From Nephrocerus scutellatus (taxonomy: Eukaryota; Arthropoda; Insecta; Diptera; Pipunculidae), in contig OX352763.1 in NCBI GenBank assembly GCA_947095585.1, forward strand, positions 32,103,462 through 32,167,461: DNA of 64,000 nt. Direction: 5' to 3'. The position numbers and the translations under genes were made by a program. A model generated the notes under the pieces. The model saw only the letters and a list, made by a program, of their open reading frames with translations. It was not told the DNA's origin and did not search any database. Below are positions 11,321 to 23,099 of the stretch, in pieces; within the stretch, counting starts at the first letter, position 1, and every line of letters starts with the position of its first letter.

Positions 11321-13242
11321 GAGTGTAATATGGATATACATACTTACTTATACGATTAACCTACATAGTAAAGTTTGTTTTAGGATTCTGAACTCGGTCA
11401 TGGCTTTATGACTCTACTATCAAAGGCGACTATTGTGTAGTAAGTTTTGGAGGTTTATTAATTTTTCCAAAAGAGGTGACTTAAACATAAACATACAGAA
11501 ACTTATCTATCGCCTGCCTGAAAATGAAGTTTTTATGAGTGTTTGAAAAGCTTAAGATGAAGTCACACACTTGTATGAATCATTATGATGAATTAAGCGT
11601 ATGGGGCTATCCTGTCTTGTATAATAGAGAAGAAAATTTTATACGCGGTACCCAACAAAGTTATACCCCGATAACTGCCGCACGTTGTGATAAGTCCTTT
11701 TCACACGCCCATAGACGAAAGCGACTGTTTCGTACGCTATAAACTAGCCTCGAAAGTAGCCCATAACAACACTAGTTATGTTATGATATAAACGTCTTTT
11801 GTTATTTACTAAAATCTCAGCGAACACATTGCGCATGAGCAGGAATTCTCTTTTGTTTGTCGTTTGTGCTTTCTGCTTCTCTCTCAAATTAGCAGAAAAA
11901 CCGGTTTGGACGCGTGAAAAATTCATTTCTTTGTTATTTACTGCAGTCACAGCGAACACACATTCTCACATTTCTGCGTCTCTCTCGATTTAGCAAAAAA
12001 ACCGGTTTGGACGCGTGAAAAATAGCGTACACGACTTGCAGAAAAGTGCTCATCGTGCTCGTTAGATTGCCGAGCCGAGATTGTCAAGCTTCGACCTCGC
12101 ACGATAAACTCCACTTTCCTTGCTCGTTCTGTAATATACTATTCTTGTATATGAAGCACACTATACCTCTTCTTTAGTCTTCTAGTATCGCTTCTTCCTC
12201 CAATTCCTGCAGTATTAGTTCATGAATTGTTTGGTTAGTTTCAGTTGTCCAGATTTAATCAGACCATTGGGATGTTATCTGATTTCGAGGTTTTAATATT
12301 CTCGAATCGATTCATTAGTGGTACCATAGTCTATACATTAGACTTTCGTGAAGCATTCAATTCCCTAGTTAGCTAGGCATGATAATGATCCTTCCATCAT
12401 ATGGTGTTAGCGTGGTACATATAGCATCCTGTATGATGATATCCTTTCATCCGTTCATAGGAAATCAGCAATCAACCAAAAATTAGAAAAACATTATTAG
12501 TATATATCGTGTGCCTCATTAACCGTGCCACTTATTGTTTTTTCGCGATCACACCATAAAAAGACCTTCCCTCAACTATTTCCAATCTAAAGCAAAGTGC
12601 TTTTTGCTAACCAATCAAAATCCTGAAATCTGTAAGTAATATTTGAGGTAACTCCGTAAAATACGTCACTAATACAACATGAATTCGTTCCAACACTGTT
12701 TGTGAATTGGGAAAATGCCCTTTGCAGAAAGAGATGTCATAAGAGAGCTCAGGAATAATAGTATCGGTCCCGAAATTTTGATTTTTTAACCCTTGTATGA
12801 ATTCATTCATTCGACACTTTAACGTTTCAACCCTTCTTTGACCTTTGAACATCAACGTTTTGATAATTAGTCCCTCTCTATGTTCTGTCATTTTGAGTAA
12901 GTTAAATCATCAAAAAAATCAAGAAGATTAAGTCTTTTAACAGCATCGTGTTCACTATTCAAAATTAAGGACATCAAGGACACGTTCTCCGTTAATGGTG
13001 CTTCCTATATATTTTCATTTTTGAAACCTATAACCCATAATCTTACACTCGTTTTATGATTCGAAGAACGACAATTTTTCAAGGAGGTAACTACTGTGTT
13101 ACGTGTGGAATAATTTACTTAGATATCACCAGTTTCTGGACTTTTACGAAAACCTAAATTTTCCTTAATCAGTTTTAAGTACCTTAGCCAAAAGTTGGAC
13201 ATTTGGGAACAGTATTATTTATTTGTTCATAAGCATTTTTAC
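11321..13242. other. Mostly unannotated stretch with a local duplication and one odd ORF
   Basis: Two features stand out. First, 11797-12024 holds a degenerate direct duplication: TTTGTTATTTACT at 11798 and 11930, and CCGGTTTGGACGCGTGAAAA at 11901 and 12002. The spacing differs because of a roughly 31-bp length difference. Second, 12607-12891 (-) is a 94-codon frame (MTEHREGLIIKTLMFKGQRR at its start) whose pattern faintly resembles the middle of hAT-derived ZBED-type proteins. I do not consider that established. Nothing else is recognised. Confidence 0.4.
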
Positions 13243-14075
13243 TTTTTTTAAATTCTCTATATTAACTTCACTTGCCCGTGTGTTTGTGGGTTTGTGGGCT
13301 TGTGGGTTTGTGTGTCATGGAATCTTGCGATCAATTTTTGACCCACTTCCCAAAGTCTTATTTTATTGAAATTTTGCACACAGGCATATCTCCGATGACA
13401 ACACTTTCTATTAAAAGTGACCCTCGGGCCACTGGGTCGGTGGGCTCCCCTACAAATATTTTACAACATTTTACTCGATTTTCTTCAAATTTTATACACT
13501 TGTGTATCTCTGATATACAATAATTTTTGTAAAAAGTTTGGAGACCCATAACTTTTTTTAAAAAAATTAACCCGTTTTTCGTCAAATTTAATACACATGT
13601 GTATCTCGGATAGACAACACTTTTTGTAAAAAATTTGGAGTTCGTGAGGCCCCATAATTTTTTTTTAAAAATAACCCCATTTTCTTCAAATTATGTGTCT
13701 CTCCGATAGACAAAACTTTTTGTAAAAAATTTGGAGACCCTGGGTCCCGGGGTCGTGGGGCCCCAAAATTAAAAAAAAAATAACCCGATTTTCTTTAAAT
13801 TTTATATACGTGTGTATCTCCGATGGGCAACACTTTTTGCAAAAATTTTGGAGACAGGGTTTGGAGGGTCATGGGGCCCCAACAAATTTTTTAAAAAACT
13901 TAACCCGATTTTTTTTAAATTTTATATACGTGCGTATCTCCGATGGACAACTTTTTTTGTAAAGTTTTTGGAGTGTGACCCTGAGGTCCGAGGGGTGCCC
14001 ATATAAATTTTTTAAAAATTAGCTCGATTTTCTTCAAATTTTAACACATACCCATCACCTATTAGAGAATTTACT
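13243..14075 (-). mobile_element. Minisatellite-bearing mobile repeat, copy 2 (inverted, both ends present)
   Basis: This copy lies opposite to copy 1. Read on the plus strand it starts AAATTCTCTATATTAAC, continues with a microsatellite-like tract (variants of GTGGGTTTGTGG, 13277-13312), the conserved GATCAATTTTTGACCCACTT block, then about six minisatellite units spaced near 115 bp, and ends ATTAGAGAATTTACTTG (14061-14077). The start is the reverse complement of the TAGAGAATTT block at the end, so the copy carries sub-terminal inverted repeats. It has no coding capacity. The layout is like Helentron-associated (DINE-1-type) elements, but the assignment is an inference. Confidence 0.7.
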
Positions 14076-15775
14076 TGAAAAATTGTATTTTTATGGGTTG
14101 TTTTTTTTTTATTATAATGAACACACGCTCAATGGATTTGCACCTTTACAATAATGTACAGCGTGGACGTTAGAAAGTTAAGAAGAGAAAAATATACGAA
14201 AGATTCTCGGAAACAATCTTTGAATTATTGGTACGTGTAAAAATTTTGACTTCTTTCATCGAAAATCTATTAGAATGTACAAACTTTTAATTCAAAATCA
14301 ATCACATCACATTTTCGCTTAGCGTGTTATATAATTTTTCAATTATTATTATTATTTATGATTATTGTTGTATTACTTTCTAATAATTTTGAGCACGAGT
14401 TATACAGATGCCAATAGAATTTGAAAAAAGAAAGAAAATAGAAAAAAAAAGTATATTTCTGGACTACAACAGCAAACATCTAAATTATCATCGGACACAC
14501 CTTATGCACCTGGGAATTCACAGTTAACACCTAACACACATACATAAACTCCCATAGGAGTGCCCGCCGGCTCGACAATCTGAAATGAACAGTCACGCGG
14601 CCAGCTTGTAAGAAGGAATGTGGTAAAGCAAAAGGATTGCAAGCAGTAATCCTTAAAAGCACACGCGATGCAATCTTCATCAAGCATCAAATCTCGATGA
14701 GGTTCGTTTCGATTCAGTGACATTGTACCGCCCCGAGCCATGTATATATAGAGATAGAGAAACTACATCGCTGGACGATATGATTCCGATGATGGATTCA
14801 TCGCGTCTACATCTGCATCGGTCACCGCATCATTATTGCCGGTGTGTGGGGCAGGTAGGATTATGGAAGCGATCTAGTATCGCAATCGTAAATCTGTAAA
14901 TCATTTTGATCTTTCTGTTCGGTTCTCGTTTTCGTTTCATTTTTTTTTTTTATTCCTCCTCTTGTGTATAGAGATTAGTGTGAGGATTAATGTCAACTCA
15001 TTCATCAATAACTAAATGTATGATATGGATGGGAAGATGGAAGGTCGGTCTTATTTGTGTAGCTTTTTAATTCAATAAATGGTGAGACAAGTTGCTTTGA
15101 TTTTTGATTATATTGTACCGACCGACACGACTGAGCAAAATACAAAATCCATAAATATTCCCACAATGGATGAGTGTTATACGACGACACATAACACACC
15201 GATGCTCGATACTGTCAGTTGGTCGATCGGTGAAGAATGTTGTCAAAAAGTCTTCTAAGTTATTTTGCTTCCAGGGACGAGAAGTTCAAATGTTTGCAGC
15301 AACTCTTTTATGATGAAATTTATGGAATTAATTCTATACTCGTTCATTTATATATGTGCACTGTGTAGATAGGATTTTGTACAGTGGGACAAATCATACT
15401 AAATTATTTTATAAGAATACTCGTACTTTTTAACACTATCTGTTTCATAAGAAGATATGACATTAACAGTCATAGACTGGTGGTATCAGGCGGTATTCGC
15501 GATAGACACTTTTTGAAAAAGCACTCTCGTTCTTTTGCAGAATAAAGGCACCTAAAGTTTTAGTGTGTTTTTCTATCTATAAATTTGTCATCTATAAAGT
15601 AGTCAAGCAATGAAATGAATTAATTGTTCACAGCTGAGAATTATTCAACTTTACCTGTATTTTTTGAAGTTTTACTAAAATGTCCACTTAGAGAAGAGCA
15701 CTATAATTTAGAGAAGATGTAGAAATAAAAAAAAATTAATGTTGTGTTATAAATACATGCAACAATTGGGTGATC
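14076..15775. other. Stretch with no recognised gene
   Basis: This appears to be single-copy DNA. Around 14500-14900 it is more GC-rich, with a 79-codon minus frame at 14502-14741 and a 60-codon plus frame at 14717-14899, neither recognisable. The remainder is AT-rich without element ends. Confidence 0.4.
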
Positions 15776-17665
15776 CCACTTGGTACCAAGCCGCAAGTGG
15801 CGATCATCGTTGCTGGACGTTAGAACCCGAAGAACAGCCGAAGTCTATAGCGACCATCACCTTGTGGCTGGCAGTGTGCGATTGAAGCTCGCAGTCCACT
15901 CATCCACACGAAGTCAAACAACGAGAAAGCTAGCTGTAGGAGCACTGACCCCCGAGGGGACCGCATTATCTTACTTACTTGGTTAAACTCGGAAGATAAA
16001 AGGGGCAAGGCTGCTAGTACTTAGAATGTCAAGAACGGGCACTGTCTTACCGTACACTGCACGACACGGTAGTGCCTGGATTAGTTTCTATCCTGGGCGG
16101 CCTAGGATATTAGAGGTGGTATCCTAGTGACAAATGATGGGGTTCGAGGTTCCGGACGATGTGCTGCCAGGTTTGGTTTTTTCTCGCCCAGGCACTCATT
16201 CTGAACGAGCTGAGTCCCTTGATGTTAGATCTCACCAAGGTCGCGTTGGTACTACGGGGGTTGGTTTTTCCCGCAGATAAGGTTGATCTCCTTTGACATG
16301 TTTCGTTCTGGTCTTGACCTACGTAGTGGCTTACTCTCGAAGAGAGGACTGCTAACTGGGTAGTAGTTCATGAGCATGCTTAATGGCGAAAGCTAGGGAA
16401 GCAGGGTGAGAAGAATGATGTGAACGCCAATCCATAAAACGCGGCCTCGGGTGCCGTGCGAAGCACATTAGCGCGAAAGTATAGGGATCTGAACCGGCAA
16501 GTTGTCTGTTCAGCTAGGAACGACTAGGCTAAGCGACATCACAGAACAAGCACAGCCAGCCGCTGATAATAGACAATACACAGTCTACCAACTCACTCGT
16601 AAGCTCGCCAACAAGAAACATCACATCAACAACCCTGTTAAGGCAATAGACTGCTCTTTGATCCTTATGGAGGAACAACAATTAACCCGCTGGACAGAAC
16701 ATTTTAAGAATGTCTTGAATTGTACTTCGCCAAGCACGTCCATCAACCCACATATGCACCCTAATAGGCTACTTAGCATCAGCGTCGTTACTCCTTCGTT
16801 GGATGAGATAAGGACAACAGTTCGTACACTGCAATCAGGTAAAGCAGCAGGCAATGACAACATCTACGCAGAACTCCTTCAAGCCAACGTCGAGTTAACT
16901 ACACGAACATTGCATCAATTGATATATCAAGGTATCTGGGAATCTGAAACCACTCTATCGTCGCTAAAATAAGGCTTAATAGTCAAACTTCACAAAAAAG
17001 GTGATTTGAGCAATTGTGAAAAACTGGAGAGCAATTACCCTGCTTAACACTATAAACAGAGTTAACTCCTCTACAATAGCTAAGTGCATACGGAATGCGT
17101 TAGAGTCAATTTTTGTGGTGCTGACTCGGATGTGTGCTCTCGTGTAAACAAGGCGCAACACTCCTATAGTGTGCTAAGTAATATGTGGAACTCCCCGCAA
17201 ATCTCCCGGAATCTGAAACTAACGATCTTCAGATCTAACGTTCTCTCAGTACTCTTGTATGGCTGAGAAACGTGCAAAATGACAGAGTCGATTGCGACGC
17301 GCCTCCAAGTCTTTGTCAACAAGTGCTTAAGAAGGATACTGAGAATAAGATGGCCGGACATTATCACCAATCAAGACTTGTGGAGAGTAACGCAACAGGA
17401 AACAATCGCGATCACCATCAGACGACAAAAATGGAGCGCTGGATTAGCCACACTTTGAGAAAGCCAGCGGACGATATTACGAAACTAGTGCTTTCCACAA
17501 GGAAGCAGGCGAGTTGGCCGTCCTAGCAAGACATGGAAAAGGACGATAGAAGAGGAAGCAAGATCCCAGGGACCAGAGTGGCGTCTCTTGAAACCTCAGG
17601 CGATAAATCGAGTTCGTTGGCTGGCGTTTGAAGAAGCCCTATGCTCCTCCGCGGAGTAAAGGAAA
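15776..17665 (+). mobile_element. RTE/CR1-like LINE, family A2, degraded copy
   Basis: Blocks in order: the end of the endonuclease (15780-15986, SDHHLVAGSVRLKL), a stretch of about 500 bp that I cannot place (16000-16480), the linker and first part of the RT (16502-16972), a degraded RT motif (about 16975-17040, KLHKKGDLSNCE), then a jump to the C-terminal region (17162-17650) with FRSNVLSVLLYG and GRPSKTWKR-like blocks. The central palm with YADD is deleted. The copy ends with GGAGTAAAGGAAAGAAAGAAG, a GAAA-rich tail also seen at 50525 and, inverted, at 56330. A2 differs from A1 at many positions but has the same layout. Confidence 0.75.
16502..16972 (+). pseudogene. LINE A2 linker and N-terminal RT region
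   Basis: This is a 156-codon open block. It covers the linker (YQLTRKLANKKHHINNPVKA), EEQQLTRWTEHFKNVLN and the start of the RT fold (VVTPSLDEIRTTVRTLQSGK, then AAGNDNIYAELLQ). These are the fingers of the reverse transcriptase. The catalytic palm is absent, so the block is a fragment. A near copy of the last 190 bp occurs at 49886-50075, where the frame is partly conserved. ATG at 16502 is not supported as a true start. Confidence 0.7.
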
Positions 17666-17927
17666 GAAAGAAGACTTGGTACCACTAAACTGTCGTGAAT
17701 GCCATATTCGAGACAAATAAATTATAGATATTTTGAACAAATTTTTATGGAGATCGAATTTACATCGAACCACTTTATGTTGCAAAATTTATTGATAAGG
17801 ATTCAAGTGAAAAGGTGGATGGGGTTAGGTAAGATTAGGTTATGGTGGCTGTCAGTGAAACCGACACATTTAGACAAGTAATGGTCCATTGCGATGCCAC
17901 ACGGATCCCCTCCACTTACTCGATGAA

Positions 17928-18212
17928 CTAATTAGAGCTTCGTATAAAGCGTAGGAGACTACCAATATAAATGTTGATGAGACCATTTGTGTCGTTGTAG
18001 AAGAAAGCTCTCATATGGAGTTTGCATTTTTGGCAGAGGGCTGGACAAGTACTGAGATGACGGACGATGGTCTCCACCTCCTCCTCATCTATGCAGTTTC
18101 TGCAGAACTCTTTCCAGAAGACTCTAAGTCTTGCTGCATTCCTGCCTATGAGATAATGTCCAGTGATGACATCTAAAATAGCACCGATGAGCGATCTTTT
18201 TTGAGAGATCAA
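17928..18212 (-). pseudogene. C-terminal Cys/His region of I/LOA-like LINE
   Basis: This is a 94-codon open block with GHYLIGRNAARLRV, then CRNCIDEEEVETIVRHLSTC (spacing C-x2-C-x13-H-x3-C) and PALCQKC. This zinc-knuckle-like Cys/His pattern with a GHY block before it is the normal end of RNase H-bearing LINE proteins. It follows the RNase H remnant on the same strand after about 95 bp. Confidence 0.7.
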
Positions 18213-18306
18213 ACACTTGGAGCGTTTCGTATACCTACAGTTAGTTTTTACTTTAGCATCCCGCTTTAATAAGAGTTTGTATGAAGCGATGGGTGTGCCT
18301 ATGCAA

Positions 18307-18704
18307 TCAATTTCTGGTTAGAAGTGTAGTTCCTTGCTTGACGAGTTCGTCAGTCATATAGTAACCCGGAATGTCTCTGTACCATGGCACCCAACACAGT
18401 TGGATATTGAACTGTTCCACCATCTCCATGAGAGATGATTGGCAGTTAAGGGCTAGAATTGAATTTGTAGAGATTGATTCCAGGGATTTCAGTGCAGGTT
18501 GGCTATCCGAGAAGTTATGGATATGACGTTTCTCTTCCGCCAAGACAAGGCTTCACTGATCGCCATAATTTCAGCCTGGAAAACACTACAGTGATTTGGA
18601 AGACGGAAAGAGAGGGTCAGATTTAGCTTTTTTGAGAAAACACCTCCGCCGACTCCGTCACCAGTTTTTGACCCGTCTGTCTGTGTAAAAATAAATGTGT
18701 TCAT
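18307..18704 (-). pseudogene. RNase H domain of I/LOA-like LINE, two frames
   Basis: The first frame (18704-18489) has QTDGSKTGDGVGGGVF with the first catalytic Asp and FQAEIMAISEAL with the catalytic Glu. The second frame (18543-18307) has FSDSQPALKSL with the next Asp, then LCWVPWYRDIPGY, which corresponds to the WVPGHxxxxGN block but with the expected Gly-His changed to Trp-Tyr. The acidic triad up to that point is intact, so decay seems moderate. A frameshift near 18540 splits the domain. Confidence 0.75.
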
Positions 18705-18964
18705 TTTTCAGGTAAGCGTCCTCGTCCCAGAATGATCTGCAGCAGAAGGCGACCTGGTAGTTTTTGTTGAAATGGAGTTGCAGAATGGTGTAGTCTATGT
18801 TGTCGGCGATCCTGACTTAATTCAGGATCGAGGAGTGACTTATTACATTTCTAGGCCACTGGTAGATAGCATTAAGGCGAATAGCCGAACTAGCAGCTAC
18901 TTGCCTGCTGTAAATTTCGAGTGTTCTTTTGTTATTTGGAAACTTCATTAGTATACATTTCATC

Positions 18965-19425
18965 ATGGAACGCTACACATGTGAACAGCGATTGCAAATC
19001 GTGCAAATTTTTTATCAAAATAATCGTTCTGTTGCCGCTACTTTAAGAGCATTACGGCCATTTTACGGTCCATTTAACACTTTTGCTCACTTTTGGCTAG
19101 AAGGATTTGTCAACAAGCAAAATATGCATTACTGGGCAGAAAGCAACTCACACGTGATTCATGAGGCACCGTTGCATCCCGAAAAAGTCACTGTTTGGTG
19201 CGGATTACATGCCGGCGGCGTCATTGGGCCAAAGATTGGGTTCAAAGATTGGACTTCGTAAAACGTGCACGCGGTGGTCATGCAAAAGAAATCGAGTTTC
19301 ATACTTAAATGTATCATATGTATATGTTCAAATTCGTTAATAAAAAAAAAATTAGTTCAAAAGTCCAACAGTTTGTGTTTTATTCAAAAAAAAACTTGAA
19401 GTGCTCTTATTGAAAAACCCTGTAC
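18965..19425 (+). mobile_element. Internally deleted mariner-like element
   Basis: An open frame from ATG 18965 to 19261 fuses two distant parts of a mariner transposase. These are the N-terminal helix-turn-helix (MERYTCEQRLQIVQIFYQNN, up to LRALRPFYG) and the middle region (HFWLEGFVNKQNMHYW, EKVTVWCGLHAGGVIGP). About 100 residues, including the FSDE part of the first catalytic block, are lost between them. The rest of the catalytic domain is also absent. The 3' end contains an A-rich stretch and TTGAAAAACCCTGTA (about 19409-19423), a typical mariner end. No matching 5' inverted repeat was found, so the left end is probably truncated. It sits immediately beside the LINE at 17815-18925. Confidence 0.7.
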
Positions 19426-22400
19426 ATGTTGCCTACTTTAGGAACTCTTTTTGGGACACAAACATCAATACTATTCAGCATTGCAGATTCAAAAAATGTT
19501 ATATTTTCATCAATTTCAGAAATACTATGGATACCATCAATGTTGGTGTTTGCCTATTTCTTAGTTAAAGCACGAGACTGATTCTAGGATTAAAAACGCC
19601 TTTATATTTCTCATATTTCCGATTTCCTTTAGTTTCGAGGGAGTATCAAGGGAGTATCCGGTTTGGCATGCTCGATTGATGAAGTTGTAATCTACTACTG
19701 AAAAATCATAGAGATATTTACTCATGACGGTTGAGTATTTAATATCTAAATTAATAAATTAAATGTTAAATACAATTTTATCATTTCTCAACTAAAATCA
19801 AATCATAAAAGACATAAGCTTAGAAATTTTTAGTCAATGTGATCCACAGTGCAAAGTCAATGAAGCATCTTCTTAATGTGGCGCTTATTCTAAAATCCTA
19901 AGCAATTCATCTAATTCCTTATCGATCAAAAGTACAAATTGCTCTGCCGTTGTCTGCGCATTTCAATTTCAATCTTAACATTTTCTTTAGCAGGACATAC
20001 GTTCATCCTGACGTTATTAAATTAACCAAAACATATCCTTCCACGTCTGTATCAATGCGTACGCGTACGATCGTCTGTCAAATCGAAATCAAAAAATGAT
20101 AAGAATGCACATTTAACACGTCCTGTTGCGATGCGATCCTTTTTCGTCCTGTTACTCTGTGATACGGTCTGTAAAACGCAACCATTTGCGAACTCCTACT
20201 CACACCCGTACCAATTCTCAGATGATTATGTTATTTGCTGATATTCTTCTGGTCAATAGAAGATAATCATGCCGATCAAGGTAAGGCATCTTATATGTAC
20301 TTCAGTCCAACATAAAAAGGATGCTAAAAGGTAGACGCTACACTAAATGTGCGTGTAAAGGTAAAATAAAAATAAATCATCGAACAAAGGATATTTTATT
20401 TATTTATTCTGTTGTTCTTGAAGCATATCCCTTACTGTGCGTGCGTGTGTGTGTGTGTAAAATGTGTGTTGATCCTTTTTGCCTCAATAATATGTTTTTG
20501 TTTTCGAAACAATAGATGAGACACAGTGTCGCCAAATATATCCATCAATATCCTTTAAATGTTATAATAAGCAACAAAAGGACGGTGATTCGGATTGTTC
20601 GGTATCAGAATATATTGGTCCCTTGGAAGGGACACACAAGCATCACAAGGTACAGCAACATTTTGTGGTTGTCCAATGTCTAAGACAAAACGAAAGATAG
20701 TGATAGATAGATATAGAAGGCAAGAGAGAGAGATACTTTTTACCAAAATTGTTTGCCACTCTCCTACCTACTTTTACCTCCGTGTAGGGCAGACCATAAG
20801 GCATATACGAGTATCGGTAGGTATAGCGCGAAAGTTAAAAGGACACTATCTTAATCTTGAGTGTCTTGAGGTGATTTTCTTTAAATGAACGAAGTACACG
20901 GTCGCTGCTCTTTTGTAAAAATGCACCAAGGCCGAGGATCAATGTTGGACTTAGTTTCGCTTTGCGACTCTATAGACCATGTTCTAATACAAATAAAAAA
21001 CCTATCTAGCGGTAAGTTTGAGTCACACCCTCATATTATTCATTTTTTAAAATTTCCCCAAAACGCATTTCGCTTTTTTAAGGAATTTGTGCCTGAAAAC
21101 CTTTACATAAATTCATTTGGACCTGCGCCCAAGTTTTACCGCAGCTCTCATCCTAGTCCAGCAAAAAAATTGGTAGCCAATTGGTATACGTATTTATAAA
21201 TATACTCAAGAGATCCTTTTCTTTCTAATCCTTAGCGACCGACGACATGGCAACAGGACACTGGAGTAAAAGTGCTTGCCGGGAGTTGATCTCTCCTCGA
21301 TGGTGGCCATAGATTAGATTTAGTTGATGTCATCATGGATATGCCCTGAATTCAGTTGTCACAGGATATTCTCAAATAACTGTTAATGCTGTGACGACGA
21401 CAATAACTTGAGTTGAAAAGTGAATACAATAAAAAGTGAACTATCGCCTCCGGTATAAGGTTCTTCGTGTTAGGTTAACATAAACATTCCCAGGACAATG
21501 AACAGGAAATGTCGTTTTTCGCAAGACAATGGAAATGACATCAGACCACATATAAATATAGTTACCTTCAGCCAGAGAACTGTGTGTGTGTGTGTGTGTG
21601 TGTGTGCGTCTATGTCCTTGCAATTGATTTCAATGCGTTTGTGAATGGAAAATGCCTATTGCGTATCCATACACACGAGGATATCTGCTATTCTACTCTG
21701 ACTGTTCCGTTGGGTTTGATCCTTTTTTAATGAACTCTCATTCATGTGTTGATACTTTGATCAGTTCCGCTCAAAATCGAGCCATTCACTCGATCGATCG
21801 ATTGTCCTTTAACGAGTAGATAGAAAGAAAATTGTTTTCACAATATCCTTACAGATCCTGACAAATCAATATGCTATCTAGTACGTGTACGTGGTTCGAC
21901 TGAAAAAAAGGCAACAACGAATTGTACTTTCCTACTTTCGTCGAGCAGATGTATGGACGAGGAAAGTAGCTCTCTGTCATAGTGTTATAGTGGTCGGGGA
22001 AACATGGCGCGATTGGAAACGATTATCATCTCAGGTGTTGTTTGGTGGTTGGTTGTTCGGTTGGTTTGTTCGATACCTTTTCGTTTGACCTGACAATCTT
22101 ATCGAGAGGGGATTAGGATAATTGTTCGAATACGAGCGGATTATCATGAGTGACAATTTGATTTGATGTTGGGGTGAATTTTTTTTTTGTTCTACTTAAG
22201 TGGATGATTTGGCGTTGATTGATAGCCCGTGAATGTGTGAATTGTTGTTGTTTTTTCATACATAGATAAAGAGAGTGCATTGCTAATTTATTGATTAACA
22301 CAATAACTTAATAATTTGAATACACAATAGGAGATATTTTATAGAAATACAGACGTTGTATCAAGCGTCTTCACAAGATTGTGAATCTCTTATGGCTGCT

Positions 22401-23099
22401 CTAAGTTAGTTGACTTTTTTTACCACCTAATCATTAAGTGTTGTTATTAAATTGTCAAGTGTTCTTATTTCGCAAAAATTCATTGCAAACTAGAAAGCCT
22501 AAACTTCGTAACAATATCAACGAATGACTTTTGAAGAACGGAATCGGCTGGACAATGAGCTTTCCATTTACATTGCTAGTAATAAAGATGAAGTTAAGAA
22601 GTTAGAAAGCCTTGGTGGTGCTGATTATTTTGCCACACATGCGCTTATGCCTCAATATCCGAAATTGAAAATGAAAAGATAAGCGACAGAGACGAATCAG
22701 AATTTGATGATGTAAATAATTAAATTGATGCTTTAAGCGATATTCGGATTCGTTATTGAATAACTTTAATCAGAAAACGAACAAATGTAACTTGAGAGTA
22801 AAAGTGGTCCACGACAACGACAGCGAAACTTTAGCCATCGAACCAAGCGGAGGTATGCAGCATGCGGCTCTGGTGCTCATGCCTAGCAAAAGCAAAGAGT
22901 TTTGTTCGTATAGAATAAAAGAATCAAAGACATCATATTCAGAAGTTTTTGAAAATAATATTCAAGCACCACGTAACGTCATTTTTCAATGATATATTGT
23001 CAATAATTTAAAAAAAATATATGCGCACCCTTATAATGTTCGGTTATGTGCGGTTAGTACAGAGAGGGCGTTATTGTAAAGAAGGAGAAGAGAGGAGAT
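19426..23099. other. Stretch with no recognised gene
   Basis: This is largely single-copy sequence. It holds a (TG)13 microsatellite at 21581-21606, a GT-rich stretch near 20440-20460 and several frames of 60-104 codons that I cannot name. A small frame at 22524-22682 (+, 52 codons, beginning MTFEERNRLDNEL) followed by an acidic scrap has somewhat protein-like composition. It matches nothing I know. Confidence 0.4.
21581..21606. repeat. (TG)13 microsatellite
   Basis: Thirteen uninterrupted TG dinucleotides, followed by CGTCTATG. It is likely length-polymorphic. Confidence 0.95.

Larger units (their letters stand above)
17815..18925 (-). mobile_element. I/LOA-like LINE, 3' half with RNase H
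   Basis: Read on the minus strand from 18925: the thumb region after the RT (about 18910-18730, ASSAIRLNAIYQWP), then RNase H (18704-18307), a C-terminal Cys/His region (18212-17928) and a 3' end with CCATAACCTAATCTTACC (about 17828-17845). The frames are broken by several stops but the domain order is correct. An RNase H scrap of the same family lies at 28385-28680. The RNase H, the Cys-rich tail and the absence of LTRs support an I/LOA-type LINE. Confidence 0.75.
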
